Below, in pieces: positions 38,277 through 45,772 of a stretch of 64,000 nucleotides of DNA. Positions within the stretch are counted from its first letter, which is position 1; the number at the start of each line of letters is the position of its first letter. Below the pieces are notes generated by a model, which saw nothing but the letters and a program-made list of their open reading frames with translations, made no database searches and was not told the DNA's origin. Origin of the DNA: Aquimarina acroporae (GTDB lineage Bacteria > Bacteroidota > Bacteroidia > Flavobacteriales > Flavobacteriaceae); NCBI RefSeq assembly GCF_023195925.1, contig NZ_JALPRE010000009.1, positions 310,001 to 374,000 on the forward strand, read 5' to 3'. A program made the position numbers and the translations under genes.

Positions 38277-39296
38277 ATGAAAAAGACAATCACACAGTCA
38301 TTACTCATGGGGCTAATGATAGCCGCATGTACCAATGAAAAATTTGATGATGTAATCGCTACAGATACATTAAAAAATGATACAGTAGAAATGGCGTATC
38401 CTGAAGAAACAGGTAAAGTCACCGAAATGTATCATGCTGGGGAAAAACTTGCTATTGAAGAAATTAATGGAGAATATATCTTTGAAGGAGATATTATTTT
38501 CACAAAAGACATGTTATTAAAAACAGCTGAAAAGGTTGTTTTTGAACCGGGAGAAGCCTCATCTACCAAAAGTGTAGGTAGAACTGGAGGTCGCTGGCCA
38601 AATAATACGGTATATTATACCATAGATAGCGGTCTGCCTAAACAATATAGGGTTACCGATGCAATTGCCCACTGGGAAGCTAATACTGCTTTAAGATTTG
38701 TACAACGAACAAATCAAAACAATTACATTCGATTTAGAAAAGGATCTGGATGTTCTTCTAGTGTAGGTATGATAGGGGGGCGTCAAAATATTAATCTAGC
38801 AGATGGGTGTTCAACTGGAAGCACTATTCATGAAATTGGCCATGCGGTTGGATTGTGGCATGAGCAAAGCCGAGCAGATCGCGAGAACTGGATTACTATA
38901 CAATGGCAAAATATACAATCGGGCAAAGAGCATAATTTTCAAACGTACGTGCAAAGAGGACGAGACGGAGACGAATATACCAATAGTCTCGATTTTGGAT
39001 CTATAATGATGTATAGTTCGAAAGCTTTTTCTAAAAACGGACAACGTACGATTACCAGAAAAGACGGAAGCGGATATAGTACTCAGCGTAATGGGTTATC
39101 CTCTAGCGACCTAGAAGGGATTAATAAAATGTATCCTGCCAATGGTGGTGGTGAAGAATATGAAAACGGGAATTATTACACTATCCATGGGGTACGCGTA
39201 TATCGTTGGAATAACCAATGGTGGTATTACGATAGTAGTCAGAGCCGCTGGAGGCGTGTAGAATTGAGAGGAACAACTTGGTACTACATTAGTTAA
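38277..39296 (+). CDS. Astacin-like (M12A) zinc metalloprotease lipoprotein
   Basis: This 339-residue protein has lipobox AAC (Cys18), a propeptide-like region to about 100 and an astacin catalytic domain (about 104-288). The site HEIGHAVGLWHEQSR gives ligands His185, His189 and His195 and catalytic Glu186. The Met-turn is SIMMYSS. After a GGGEEYENG linker, the last 45 residues are rich in Trp, Tyr and Arg, with a repeated WNNQWWYYD / RWRRV / TWYYIS pattern that may bind a surface or ligand. It would digest proteins outside the cell, which fits the protein that coats chitin or fungal walls. It lies between terminators and is a single-gene unit. Confidence 0.92.
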   Translation: MKKTITQSLLMGLMIAACTNEKFDDVIATDTLKNDTVEMAYPEETGKVTEMYHAGEKLAIEEINGEYIFEGDIIFTKDMLLKTAEKVVFEPGEASSTKSVGRTGGRWPNNTVYYTIDSGLPKQYRVTDAIAHWEANTALRFVQRTNQNNYIRFRKGSGCSSSVGMIGGRQNINLADGCSTGSTIHEIGHAVGLWHEQSRADRENWITIQWQNIQSGKEHNFQTYVQRGRDGDEYTNSLDFGSIMMYSSKAFSKNGQRTITRKDGSGYSTQRNGLSSSDLEGINKMYPANGGGEEYENGNYYTIHGVRVYRWNNQWWYYDSSQSRWRRVELRGTTWYYIS

Positions 39297-39325
39297 GTAA
39301 ACTATAAGCAATGTTTTTTATAGAT

Positions 39326-39362
39326 CCCTGAATTGGTAGACGGTTCAGGGGTTTTCTCTTTT
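39326..39362 (+). terminator. Terminator after astacin gene
   Basis: A stem CCCTGAA / TTCAGGG at 39326-39350 is followed by GTTTTCTCTTTT. It closes the polysaccharide locus. Confidence 0.82.
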
Positions 39363-39477
39363 ACAACCTTACAGACCATTCAGATAACCAATAATATAAA
39401 TCATAAGAGAATCTATATAAAAGTTCTAGATGTCTTTGTTCAAAATAATAGTATTACTTTTCTTCATTTATAATCTA

Positions 39478-39485
39478 TAGCTTTG
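39478..39485 (+). promoter_or_regulatory. -7 box TAGCTTTG before DUF4442 gene
   Basis: TAGCTTTG matches the Bacteroidota TAnnTTTG -7 consensus and ends 29 nt before the start codon, giving a normal short leader. No strong -33 TTG is visible. Confidence 0.5.
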
Positions 39486-39514
39486 CAGCCTGACGAAGTA
39501 AGAAAACTAAGTAT

Positions 39515-40042
39515 ATGTCTATTTATCAAAAAATAGCCGAAATAGGTACAAAGTACCTAGGAAAGGATATTCTCTTTAAGTACGGTTTTAATTTATCGCC
39601 AATGTACCGAAGAAGTACTGGTAGAATTATTGAAGTTTCAAAAGATATCCTTAAGGTAAAAATAAAACTAAGGATAAGTTATAAAAACCGTAACTATGTA
39701 AATTCTATTTTTGGAGGGAGTATGTTTTCTGCAGTTGACCCTATTCCGATGGTACAGTTGATCAACCTTATTGGCGATGATTATGTAGTTTGGGATAAAT
39801 CTGCTCAGGTTTTTTTTAAAAGACCTGCCAAAGAGCATTTGTATGCCGAGTTTATATATACACCTGAGGAGTTAGAAGAAATTAAAGCAAGAGTAGCTCA
39901 AGAAAAGGAAATAGAAATTGAAAAAATTACATTATTAACCAATAAAGAGACCTCCAAAACCTTTTGTGAAGTTAGAAAGGTTATATATGTAGCCGATAAA
40001 TCTTTTTATAAAGAGAAACGAAAGAAAGTAAAACAGGTATAG
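39515..40042 (+). CDS. DUF4442 hotdog-fold protein
   Basis: This 175-residue cytoplasmic protein has the DUF4442 pattern: N-terminal helix, then VKIKLRISYKNRNYVNSIFGGSMFSAVDPIPMVQL, which resembles the central helix and strand of hotdog thioesterases (PaaI-like). The C-terminus is Lys-rich. Family members are presumed acyl-CoA or acyl-ligand binders with no firm reaction. It is preceded by a good -7 box, and the next gene starts 48 bp downstream. Confidence 0.75.
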   Translation: MSIYQKIAEIGTKYLGKDILFKYGFNLSPMYRRSTGRIIEVSKDILKVKIKLRISYKNRNYVNSIFGGSMFSAVDPIPMVQLINLIGDDYVVWDKSAQVFFKRPAKEHLYAEFIYTPEELEEIKARVAQEKEIEIEKITLLTNKETSKTFCEVRKVIYVADKSFYKEKRKKVKQV

Positions 40043-40090
40043 CCTAAGTTTTATTTATTACATTTATAAGTGGATACAACCACTGATTGA

Positions 40091-40615
40091 ATGAACGAAA
40101 TCAAAATTTATAAATCTCCCTGGAAAGCCATCAAACTAGTACTTTTGTGCTCCATATTTGTTGGTTTAGGAATTTGGTTGCTAACTACCGACTCGCCTAA
40201 ATGGATTAGTTGGTTAGGTATTGGTTTTTTCGGTTTGGGATATCCTGTAGGTATTTTTAATCTTTTAGATCGAAGACCCCAGATTATCATCAATAAAATT
40301 GGAATTTTTGATCGAACTGCCCATAACGAATTCATCAATTGGGAACTTATTCAAGATGCATATCCGATAAGTATTAGTGGGCAAGAGTTCGTATGTTTGG
40401 TTATTGATGAAGAATTCAAACCTTCGCGTACCAAAAATGCTTTTAGAAAAAATGTTGTAAAGTGGAACGAAGCGCTGGGAGCACAAGAACTCAATATTAA
40501 TTTGGGTCAGGTAAAGATGAAAGCCGTAGAACTTGCCATCTTTATAAGTGCTATCCATAATGCAGAAGCAGATACAAGAAACCAACTTATAAAAACACTT
40601 CCGTTAAAAACATAG
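40091..40615 (+). CDS. STM3941-like membrane protein
   Basis: This 174-residue protein has two transmembrane helices (about 14-33 and 38-58) followed by a beta-rich soluble part (about 65-125) of PH-like appearance and a C-terminal amphipathic helix. The arrangement and motifs such as DRRPQIIINKIGIFDR match the STM3941 family, whose function is not established. It is probably co-transcribed with the DUF4442 gene 48 bp upstream. Confidence 0.6.
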   Translation: MNEIKIYKSPWKAIKLVLLCSIFVGLGIWLLTTDSPKWISWLGIGFFGLGYPVGIFNLLDRRPQIIINKIGIFDRTAHNEFINWELIQDAYPISISGQEFVCLVIDEEFKPSRTKNAFRKNVVKWNEALGAQELNINLGQVKMKAVELAIFISAIHNAEADTRNQLIKTLPLKT

Positions 40616-40628
40616 ATTGCATTATTAC

Positions 40629-40650
40629 TGCAATATCTGTGATTTGTGTT
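40629..40650 (+). promoter_or_regulatory. Repeated operator-like element upstream of AraC gene
   Basis: TGCA at 40629-40632 followed by GTGATTTGTGTT at 40639-40650. The same 12-mer, with TGCA 11 bp before it, occurs upstream of the SDR gene at 41651-41673. Both copies end exactly 44 bp before the first base of a TAnnTTTG-like box, suggesting a shared activator site. Confidence 0.5.
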
Positions 40651-40693
40651 AGGTATAGTATATTTTCTGTTTAAGTTTACTGGCGATGATACA

Positions 40694-40701
40694 TATCTTT
40701 G
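40694..40701 (+). promoter_or_regulatory. -7 box TATCTTTG of AraC-family gene
   Basis: A perfect TAnnTTTG match 27 nt before the ATG at 40729. The -33 position is poor, which agrees with activator dependence. Confidence 0.55.
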
Positions 40702-40728
40702 TGTTAAGATGTATTAATCTAAGAGAAG

Positions 40729-41637
40729 ATGAGCGAAGAAATTTTAAGAATAAGATCTATAAGTCAATTACACGAAGTATGTGGTTTTGATAAACCTACA
40801 CACCCACTTATTAGTATTGTTGATGTTTCTCAATGGGAGATAGGTGAGGAATGGATAGGAGTAAAAACTACTCATGATTTATATTCTATTGCATTAAAAG
40901 ATAGGGGGTGCGGGTTGCAATACGGAAGAAATTCTTATGATTTTGATGAAGGAGTACTCATTTTTACAGCTCCTAGTCAAGTGGTATCACTAGATAAACC
41001 CCAAAAATTGAATGAGGTACAAGGTTGGATGCTCTTTTTTCATCCTGATCTGATTCGTAGTACTGCATTGGGACAACGGATTGATGGGTATAAATTCTTT
41101 TCTTATGATGTGCATGAGGCGTTACATTTGTCAGATACAGAACAAAATACAATTACCGAATGTATTAATCTTATAAAAAACGAGATCAAAGAGCGTATAG
41201 ATAATCATAGTCAAATTGTGATTTCTTCTACTTTAGAGTTATTACTCAATTATTCATCTAGATATTATGAACGACAATTCAATACGCGATCTGCACAAAA
41301 TTCAGATACCATATCAATGTTTACGGCTATCCTAAAAACATACTACAAAGAAGGAAAGTTGAGTACAGATGGGGTGCCTTCAATAGATTATTTTGCCGAA
41401 AAAGTACATCTTTCTCCTAATTACTTGAGCGATCTCTTAAAAAAGGAGACAGGTTACAGTGCCAAAGATCATATCCATAATTTCATAGTAGAAAAAGCAA
41501 AAACATTATTGTGGAGTACTACAGATTCTATTAGTGGTGTCGCGTATACGTTAGGGTTTAATTATCCCCATTATTTTAGCCGGTTATTCAAATCTAAAAC
41601 CGGAATGACTCCTCAGGAATATAGACAGTTGAATTGA
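40729..41637 (+). CDS. AraC-family transcriptional regulator
   Basis: This 302-residue regulator has an N-terminal cupin-like sensing half (about 1-180) and a C-terminal double helix-turn-helix (about 200-300). The C-terminal half shows YFAEKVHLSPNYLSDLLKKETG for the first HTH and VAYTLGFNYPHYFSRLFKSKTGMTPQEYRQ for the second. The ligand is unknown. A repeated element in its own promoter region and in that of the next gene suggests it controls itself and the SDR reductase. The 112 bp gap to the SDR gene contains the second copy. Confidence 0.9.
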   Translation: MSEEILRIRSISQLHEVCGFDKPTHPLISIVDVSQWEIGEEWIGVKTTHDLYSIALKDRGCGLQYGRNSYDFDEGVLIFTAPSQVVSLDKPQKLNEVQGWMLFFHPDLIRSTALGQRIDGYKFFSYDVHEALHLSDTEQNTITECINLIKNEIKERIDNHSQIVISSTLELLLNYSSRYYERQFNTRSAQNSDTISMFTAILKTYYKEGKLSTDGVPSIDYFAEKVHLSPNYLSDLLKKETGYSAKDHIHNFIVEKAKTLLWSTTDSISGVAYTLGFNYPHYFSRLFKSKTGMTPQEYRQLN

Positions 41638-41650
41638 TTATAACATAAAT

Positions 41651-41673
41651 TGCAGTAATCAGTGATTTGTGTT
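41651..41673 (+). promoter_or_regulatory. Second copy of operator-like element, upstream of SDR gene
   Basis: TGCA at 41651-41654 and GTGATTTGTGTT at 41662-41673, identical in the 12-mer to the copy at 40639-40650 and at the same distance from the downstream -7-like box. Confidence 0.5.
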
Positions 41674-41716
41674 TGTGTTTCAGGAGTTCATGCTCCTTAT
41701 TCATGGGCAATACTTC

Positions 41717-41724
41717 GATATTTG
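41717..41724 (+). promoter_or_regulatory. -7-like box GATATTTG of SDR gene
   Basis: Seven of eight bases match TAnnTTTG. It ends 25 nt before the ATG at 41750 and sits 44 bp from the operator-like repeat. It supports the ATG at 41750 as start, because an upstream ATG at 41669 would lie before the promoter. Confidence 0.45.
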
Positions 41725-41749
41725 TAGTGTATTAAATATCAAAAGAATA

Positions 41750-42817
41750 ATGACACAAATAGATAAAACAAAACCAGTACTTGTAACTGGAGCCAATGGG
41801 TATGTAGCCAGTTGGTTGGTTAAAAAACTTGTAGATGAAGGAATTACAGTGCATGCTGCTGTAAGGAGTCCAGAAAATAATAAAAAAGTGGGGCATTTGA
41901 AAGCCGCTGCTGCGCTGGCCAAAGGAGAAATAAAATTTTTTAAAGCTGATTTGTTAGAGGCGGGTTCATACAAAGAAGCGATGCAGGGGTGTGAATTGGT
42001 ATATCATACGGCGTCTCCATTTGTGACCGATGTAAAAGACCCCCAAAGAGACTTAGTCGACCCTGCTGAAAAAGGTACTGCCAATGTATTAGAGACGGCA
42101 AAGGAAATATCTTCAGTAAAAAGAGTAGTGGTAACTAGTAGTTGTGCTGCAATTTATACCGATGCTATTGATTCTATCAATGCTCCGGGAGGAAGACTTA
42201 CCGAACAGGTTTGGAATACCACTGCATCATTAAATTACCAACCTTATTCGTATTCTAAAACCCTGGCTGAGCAAAAGGCATGGGAGCTTGTAAACTCTCA
42301 ATCTCAATGGGATTTGGTGACTATTAATCCCTGTTTGGTTCTTGGTCCTGCTTTAAATCCGCAACATAGCACTTCAGAAAGCGTAAATATTCTTAAAATG
42401 TTAGGTGGAGGCGATATGAAAATGGGAGCACCCAAAATAGGGATGGGAGTAGTAGATGTAAGAGATGTAGCAGAGGCACATTATCGAGCTGGATTTATGC
42501 CAAATGCAGATGGTAGATACATCACTGCTGCTCATGAGACCGATTTTTTAGAAATGGGTACTACCCTATTAGGTACTTATGGTGACAAATTTCCTTTACC
42601 TAGAAAAGCATTACCCAAATGGTTACTTATGATTATTGGCCCTATGACAAACAAACTATTTACCCGAAAGTTTATTCGCAATAATGTAAACATTCCCTGG
42701 AGAGCAGATAACTCAAAAATTAAGAATGATTTGCAGATGAACTTCCTACCTCTTAAAAAAACGATGGAAGACGCTTTTCAGGTGCTTATTGATAATGGAG
42801 CGTTGAAAGCAAAATAA
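41750..42817 (+). CDS. Extended SDR oxidoreductase, dihydroflavonol-4-reductase-like
   Basis: This 355-residue NAD(P)H-dependent reductase has a Rossmann glycine motif (VTGANGYVAS) near residues 14-23, a VVTSSCAAIY segment with the catalytic Ser, and the YSYSKTLAEQ active-site Tyr-xxx-Lys. Related proteins reduce aldehydes or ketones. The open frame extends 27 codons upstream to 41669, but the promoter evidence and the position of the glycine motif favour 41750. The adjacent AraC gene is its probable regulator. Substrate unknown. Confidence 0.88.
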   Translation: MTQIDKTKPVLVTGANGYVASWLVKKLVDEGITVHAAVRSPENNKKVGHLKAAAALAKGEIKFFKADLLEAGSYKEAMQGCELVYHTASPFVTDVKDPQRDLVDPAEKGTANVLETAKEISSVKRVVVTSSCAAIYTDAIDSINAPGGRLTEQVWNTTASLNYQPYSYSKTLAEQKAWELVNSQSQWDLVTINPCLVLGPALNPQHSTSESVNILKMLGGGDMKMGAPKIGMGVVDVRDVAEAHYRAGFMPNADGRYITAAHETDFLEMGTTLLGTYGDKFPLPRKALPKWLLMIIGPMTNKLFTRKFIRNNVNIPWRADNSKIKNDLQMNFLPLKKTMEDAFQVLIDNGALKAK

Positions 42818-42843
42818 GTTACTTTATTCAAATTCGTGGGTTG

Positions 42844-42878
42844 TGGGCTTCGAGAGCCTCAGCCCATGTTGATTTTAT
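42844..42878 (+). terminator. Possible terminator after SDR gene
   Basis: A perfect 6-pair stem TGGGCT / AGCCCA at 42844-42866 with an 11 nt loop, followed by a mixed T-rich stretch (TGTTGATTTTATT). Weak as an intrinsic terminator. Confidence 0.35.
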
Positions 42879-43005
42879 TGTAATAAGGCTTGATTTGTCG
42901 ACAGAATAGAGAAATATTCTAGATGTACCTTCGATATCATAAGGAGAATCGCGTTGTTTTCAATATAGCTTTTGTAATTTTATATAGATAACAAAAGATA
43001 GATAC

Positions 43006-43383
43006 ATGAATTTGGAAAATAATAAAAGACATGCAATCGCATTCTATAAAATGGCCTATGAAGGAAATCCTAAGGAGGCAATAAAGCGATATGTCGGAGA
43101 AGAGTATATACAGCATAATCCAGATGTGGCTGACGGTACCCATGGATTTATTGATTATTTTGAGCGTATGCAACGTGAGTATCCTAAAAAGTCTATAGAA
43201 TTTGTTCGCTGCATTGCCGAGGGAGACCTTGTGGCATTACATACTCACCAAACCTGGCCTGGGAATGATCAATATGTTACTATGGATTTCTTTAGGTTTG
43301 ATGTGTACGGTAAAATTTGTGAACATTGGGATGCGATTCAACAAATTCCAAAATCCTCTGCCAACCCTAATACCATGTATTAA
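43006..43383 (+). CDS. SnoaL-like/NTF2-fold protein
   Basis: This 125-residue cytoplasmic protein has the SnoaL-like polyketide cyclase pattern: AIAFYKMAYEGNPKEAIKRYVGEEYIQHNP, then GFIDYFERMQREYP, then a C-terminal MDFFRFDVYGKICEHWDAIQ. Such small cone-shaped proteins bind or isomerise diverse small molecules, and many are uncharacterised. It is a single gene with gaps of about 188 and 133 bp on its sides. Confidence 0.85.
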   Translation: MNLENNKRHAIAFYKMAYEGNPKEAIKRYVGEEYIQHNPDVADGTHGFIDYFERMQREYPKKSIEFVRCIAEGDLVALHTHQTWPGNDQYVTMDFFRFDVYGKICEHWDAIQQIPKSSANPNTMY

Positions 43384-43516
43384 ACTTGGAACTATATTGG
43401 TATTGTAAAATAGAATTTTCTAGCTTAAAAATATTCATCAATACAAAAGGTAACATCTTATCTCCTTAAGACACCTATATAAGATATAGATGGAAGATTG
43501 ATATATCATTTGAGCT

Positions 43517-43816
43517 ATGATGAATAACATAAACTTTCGGGAGTGGGCGTTTCGTTTTGTGGTATGGGATTTTATTATTCAGGTGATCACATTTCTGTTA
43601 ACGATAAACTATATAGATTTTAGTAGCACCGCTTATAGCGTTTCCATAACTTTATTCTATTTAAATACCTTGTCTGGTGCTCTACTAATATTGAGTGTTA
43701 TTTTTATTATTATCAGTAGTATAGAAAAAGAAAAGAAGAACTATCAATATTGGGGTACTATTATCGGGATTTTTCTTTTTGGGGTTTTCCCGAAAATTGT
43801 AGGTGTGTTTTTGTAA
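43517..43816 (+). CDS. Small three-helix membrane protein, unknown
   Basis: I do not recognise this 99-residue protein. It has three hydrophobic segments near residues 12-30, 38-67 and 78-98, with a charged loop (EKEKKNYQYW) between the second and third. No motif is visible. It starts at the ATG at 43517, and a Crp/Fnr regulator follows about 120 bp downstream. Confidence 0.6.
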   Translation: MMNNINFREWAFRFVVWDFIIQVITFLLTINYIDFSSTAYSVSITLFYLNTLSGALLILSVIFIIISSIEKEKKNYQYWGTIIGIFLFGVFPKIVGVFL

Positions 43817-43897
43817 AACATTTAGGGTTGAGTTGTAAAGCTATACACAATAACTTTTGTAAAACGCTTGTAATTCAGTAGTTTGAGTTAAAACCTG

Positions 43898-43905
43898 TAC
43901 ATTTG
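43898..43905 (+). promoter_or_regulatory. -7 box TACATTTG of Crp/Fnr gene
   Basis: A perfect TAnnTTTG match ending 32 nt before the ATG at 43938. It overlaps the first bases of the longer reading frame from 43905 and so argues for the 43938 start. Confidence 0.5.
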
Positions 43906-43937
43906 TGTTGTATGCTTTAGGAGTTAACTTTTTTTTT

Positions 43938-44516
43938 ATGAATACTGAAAACTTATTGGTTGAATATTTTTCCCAATACATGTCTCTTACTGAAGAAGAG
44001 ATAAAGCTTATTAAAAAAGAAGATATTATAAGGGAATATAAGAAGGACCATATTTTATTGGAAGAAGGGCAGATCGCAAAAGTTTGCTTTTTGGTACTTA
44101 AAGGTTGCGTAAAGCGATATTATCTTGAAGATGGTGAAGAAAGGATTATGGAATTCTATACCGAAAACGATCCTATCGCTCCGGTGAGTTATGTAAATCA
44201 GGAACCATCTAAATATTACCTTTCTTGTGTTGAACCTTGCATTATTTCTACGGGGAATGAAGAAAGTACACAACGATTTATACAAAATTTCCCTCAGTTT
44301 GTCCCTATGTTCATTAAAATTGGAGATAGTCTTTCTGTAAAAAAACAAATGTCTTTCGATGATTTTAAAAATCTGTCTCCAGAAGATCGTTATCAAAAAC
44401 TTGTAGCTACACGCCCCGATCTAATTCATAGAGTGCCACAGTATATGATTGCAAGCTACTTAGGAATCAAACCTGAGTCCTTGAGCAGAATTCGTAAGAG
44501 ATTGTCTACCAAATAA
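43938..44516 (+). CDS. Crp/Fnr-family transcriptional regulator
   Basis: This 192-residue protein has a cyclic-nucleotide-binding beta-roll (about 22-115, with DHILLEEGQIAKVCFLVLKGCVKRYY) and a C-terminal winged helix (about 145-190, QYMIASYLGIKPESLSRIRKRL as recognition helix). There are no Fe-S cysteine clusters, so it is not a classical Fnr. Many Bacteroidota members of this type have no known ligand. The start at 43938 was chosen from the -7 box and because the upstream extension is hydrophobic and atypical. The following small gene lies 113 bp downstream. Confidence 0.88.
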   Translation: MNTENLLVEYFSQYMSLTEEEIKLIKKEDIIREYKKDHILLEEGQIAKVCFLVLKGCVKRYYLEDGEERIMEFYTENDPIAPVSYVNQEPSKYYLSCVEPCIISTGNEESTQRFIQNFPQFVPMFIKIGDSLSVKKQMSFDDFKNLSPEDRYQKLVATRPDLIHRVPQYMIASYLGIKPESLSRIRKRLSTK

Positions 44517-44629
44517 AGCAGGTTACAGTTTTTATATACTTTTTTCATTTCTTAACCCAAGTCAATGCATGACAGAAAGCTTCTGTTCATCTTTGCAACT
44601 TCATTTTTTAAACTTAAAATCAATTAGTT

Positions 44630-45031
44630 ATGAACGTTGTGAAAATTACAGCAGTTACAAGCTGTTGCGTTATATTGGTAGTATTGCTCTTAACCATCCT
44701 TACAAAAAAAGAGAATGATACTTTATACAATGAGACTTTAGAAATTTTAAAAACTCGAGAAAACTTATCATCTGCTCAGGAAGTTTTGGAGTGTTTCCCT
44801 AAACTAAAAATAATTAAATCAAAGCAGAAACGTATAGCGTGTTTACAAAGAAGTATTCACAGTCTTACAGGTGGTCCTGCTCCCAACTTGTCAAGTAAGG
44901 ATCAGGTGCAATTACGAAAGTATACTCGAGAAATAGAACAGTTACGAGTTAGTATACAGCATAAACTTGCTGAACTTCAAGCCTACGGTGAAAAAGAAAC
45001 TGCCCTTGCAGACTATGTTTCAGAAAAATAA
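44630..45031 (+). CDS. Membrane-anchored coiled-coil protein, unknown
   Basis: This 133-residue protein has one N-terminal transmembrane helix (about 6-25) and a mainly helical, charged remainder. The last 50 residues (LRKYTREIEQLRVSIQHKLAELQ) have a heptad-like pattern typical of coiled coils. No family is recognised. The next membrane protein starts 18 bp downstream, so the two form a small operon behind the Crp/Fnr gene. Confidence 0.6.
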   Translation: MNVVKITAVTSCCVILVVLLLTILTKKENDTLYNETLEILKTRENLSSAQEVLECFPKLKIIKSKQKRIACLQRSIHSLTGGPAPNLSSKDQVQLRKYTREIEQLRVSIQHKLAELQAYGEKETALADYVSEK

Positions 45032-45049
45032 TAATATCAGAAAAAAATT

Positions 45050-45463
45050 ATGAAGATCAATTCTATAACAATACCGACACTTCTTTCTACTCTTTGGGTA
45101 TTTATTTTGTTTAATATGATTTTTAGAGATTTACATCAATTTCTTGCCATAGGATATATTGAAGAAATGATGGCTCTTACTATTTCTGATACTAATATGC
45201 TTTTATATGGTGTGATTTTGGAAATTCCAATTCTCATGGTTTTACTCTCCAGAGTATTGCCTAATATAGCCAACAAATGGGTAAATAGTATTGCTGCTAT
45301 TATAATCATGTTAGGAGTAATAAGTACATTACCCAATGGCGATTTAGATGATACTTTTTTTGCTCTCATAGAGATTATTTCCTTTATAACAATCATTAGA
45401 TTGGCTTGGAAATTACCAACGGATGATTTGCAAATTCACAATCATCTGAAGAAGAAATTATAG
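45050..45463 (+). CDS. Four-helix membrane protein, unknown
   Basis: This 137-residue protein has four hydrophobic segments (about 8-26, 49-66, 77-93 and 103-120). I do not recognise the family. It is probably co-transcribed with the coiled-coil protein gene 18 bp upstream. No enzymatic motif is visible. Confidence 0.6.
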   Translation: MKINSITIPTLLSTLWVFILFNMIFRDLHQFLAIGYIEEMMALTISDTNMLLYGVILEIPILMVLLSRVLPNIANKWVNSIAAIIIMLGVISTLPNGDLDDTFFALIEIISFITIIRLAWKLPTDDLQIHNHLKKKL

Positions 45464-45772
45464 AAGAATAAAGAGTATAAGTAGTATTTCTATAGTTAAA
45501 AGTAACGATGTAGGGAATGTATTGATGATTATTACAAGAACGTCAAATCGAACTTGGATGCAGATGTCCCTATTTGGAGAATATTTGCTGATATTTTAAT
45601 GGGAGCTGTGAAGTATGAATAGAACAACATTAATTAGTATCTCCAAATAGTAATAACCAAAATTTTAATTTGATTAAGTCAGTGCAGAGAATTTTTGTAA
45701 CATACGGCAAAATAATCTGTATTTAAGTAATGAAACATTGAAAGATTATATTTTTTTATAAAACACTAATCA
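45464..45772. other. 309 bp gap with an inverted repeat and a possible gene remnant
   Basis: No intact gene. An 11 bp perfect inverted repeat, CTATTTGGAGA at 45570-45580 and TCTCCAAATAG at 45640-45650, encloses 59 bp. A 35-codon open stretch (45506-45616) with protein-like composition ends inside this repeat. The remainder is AT-rich and probably holds the promoter of the AraC-type membrane regulator. Confidence 0.4.

Noticed and set aside
43905-43937. Extended start of the Crp/Fnr gene at 43905
   Set aside because: It would begin inside the probable -7 box and adds a hydrophobic stretch absent from the family.
44055-44396. 113-codon minus-strand frame
   Set aside because: Lies fully inside the Crp/Fnr gene on the other strand, with biased composition.
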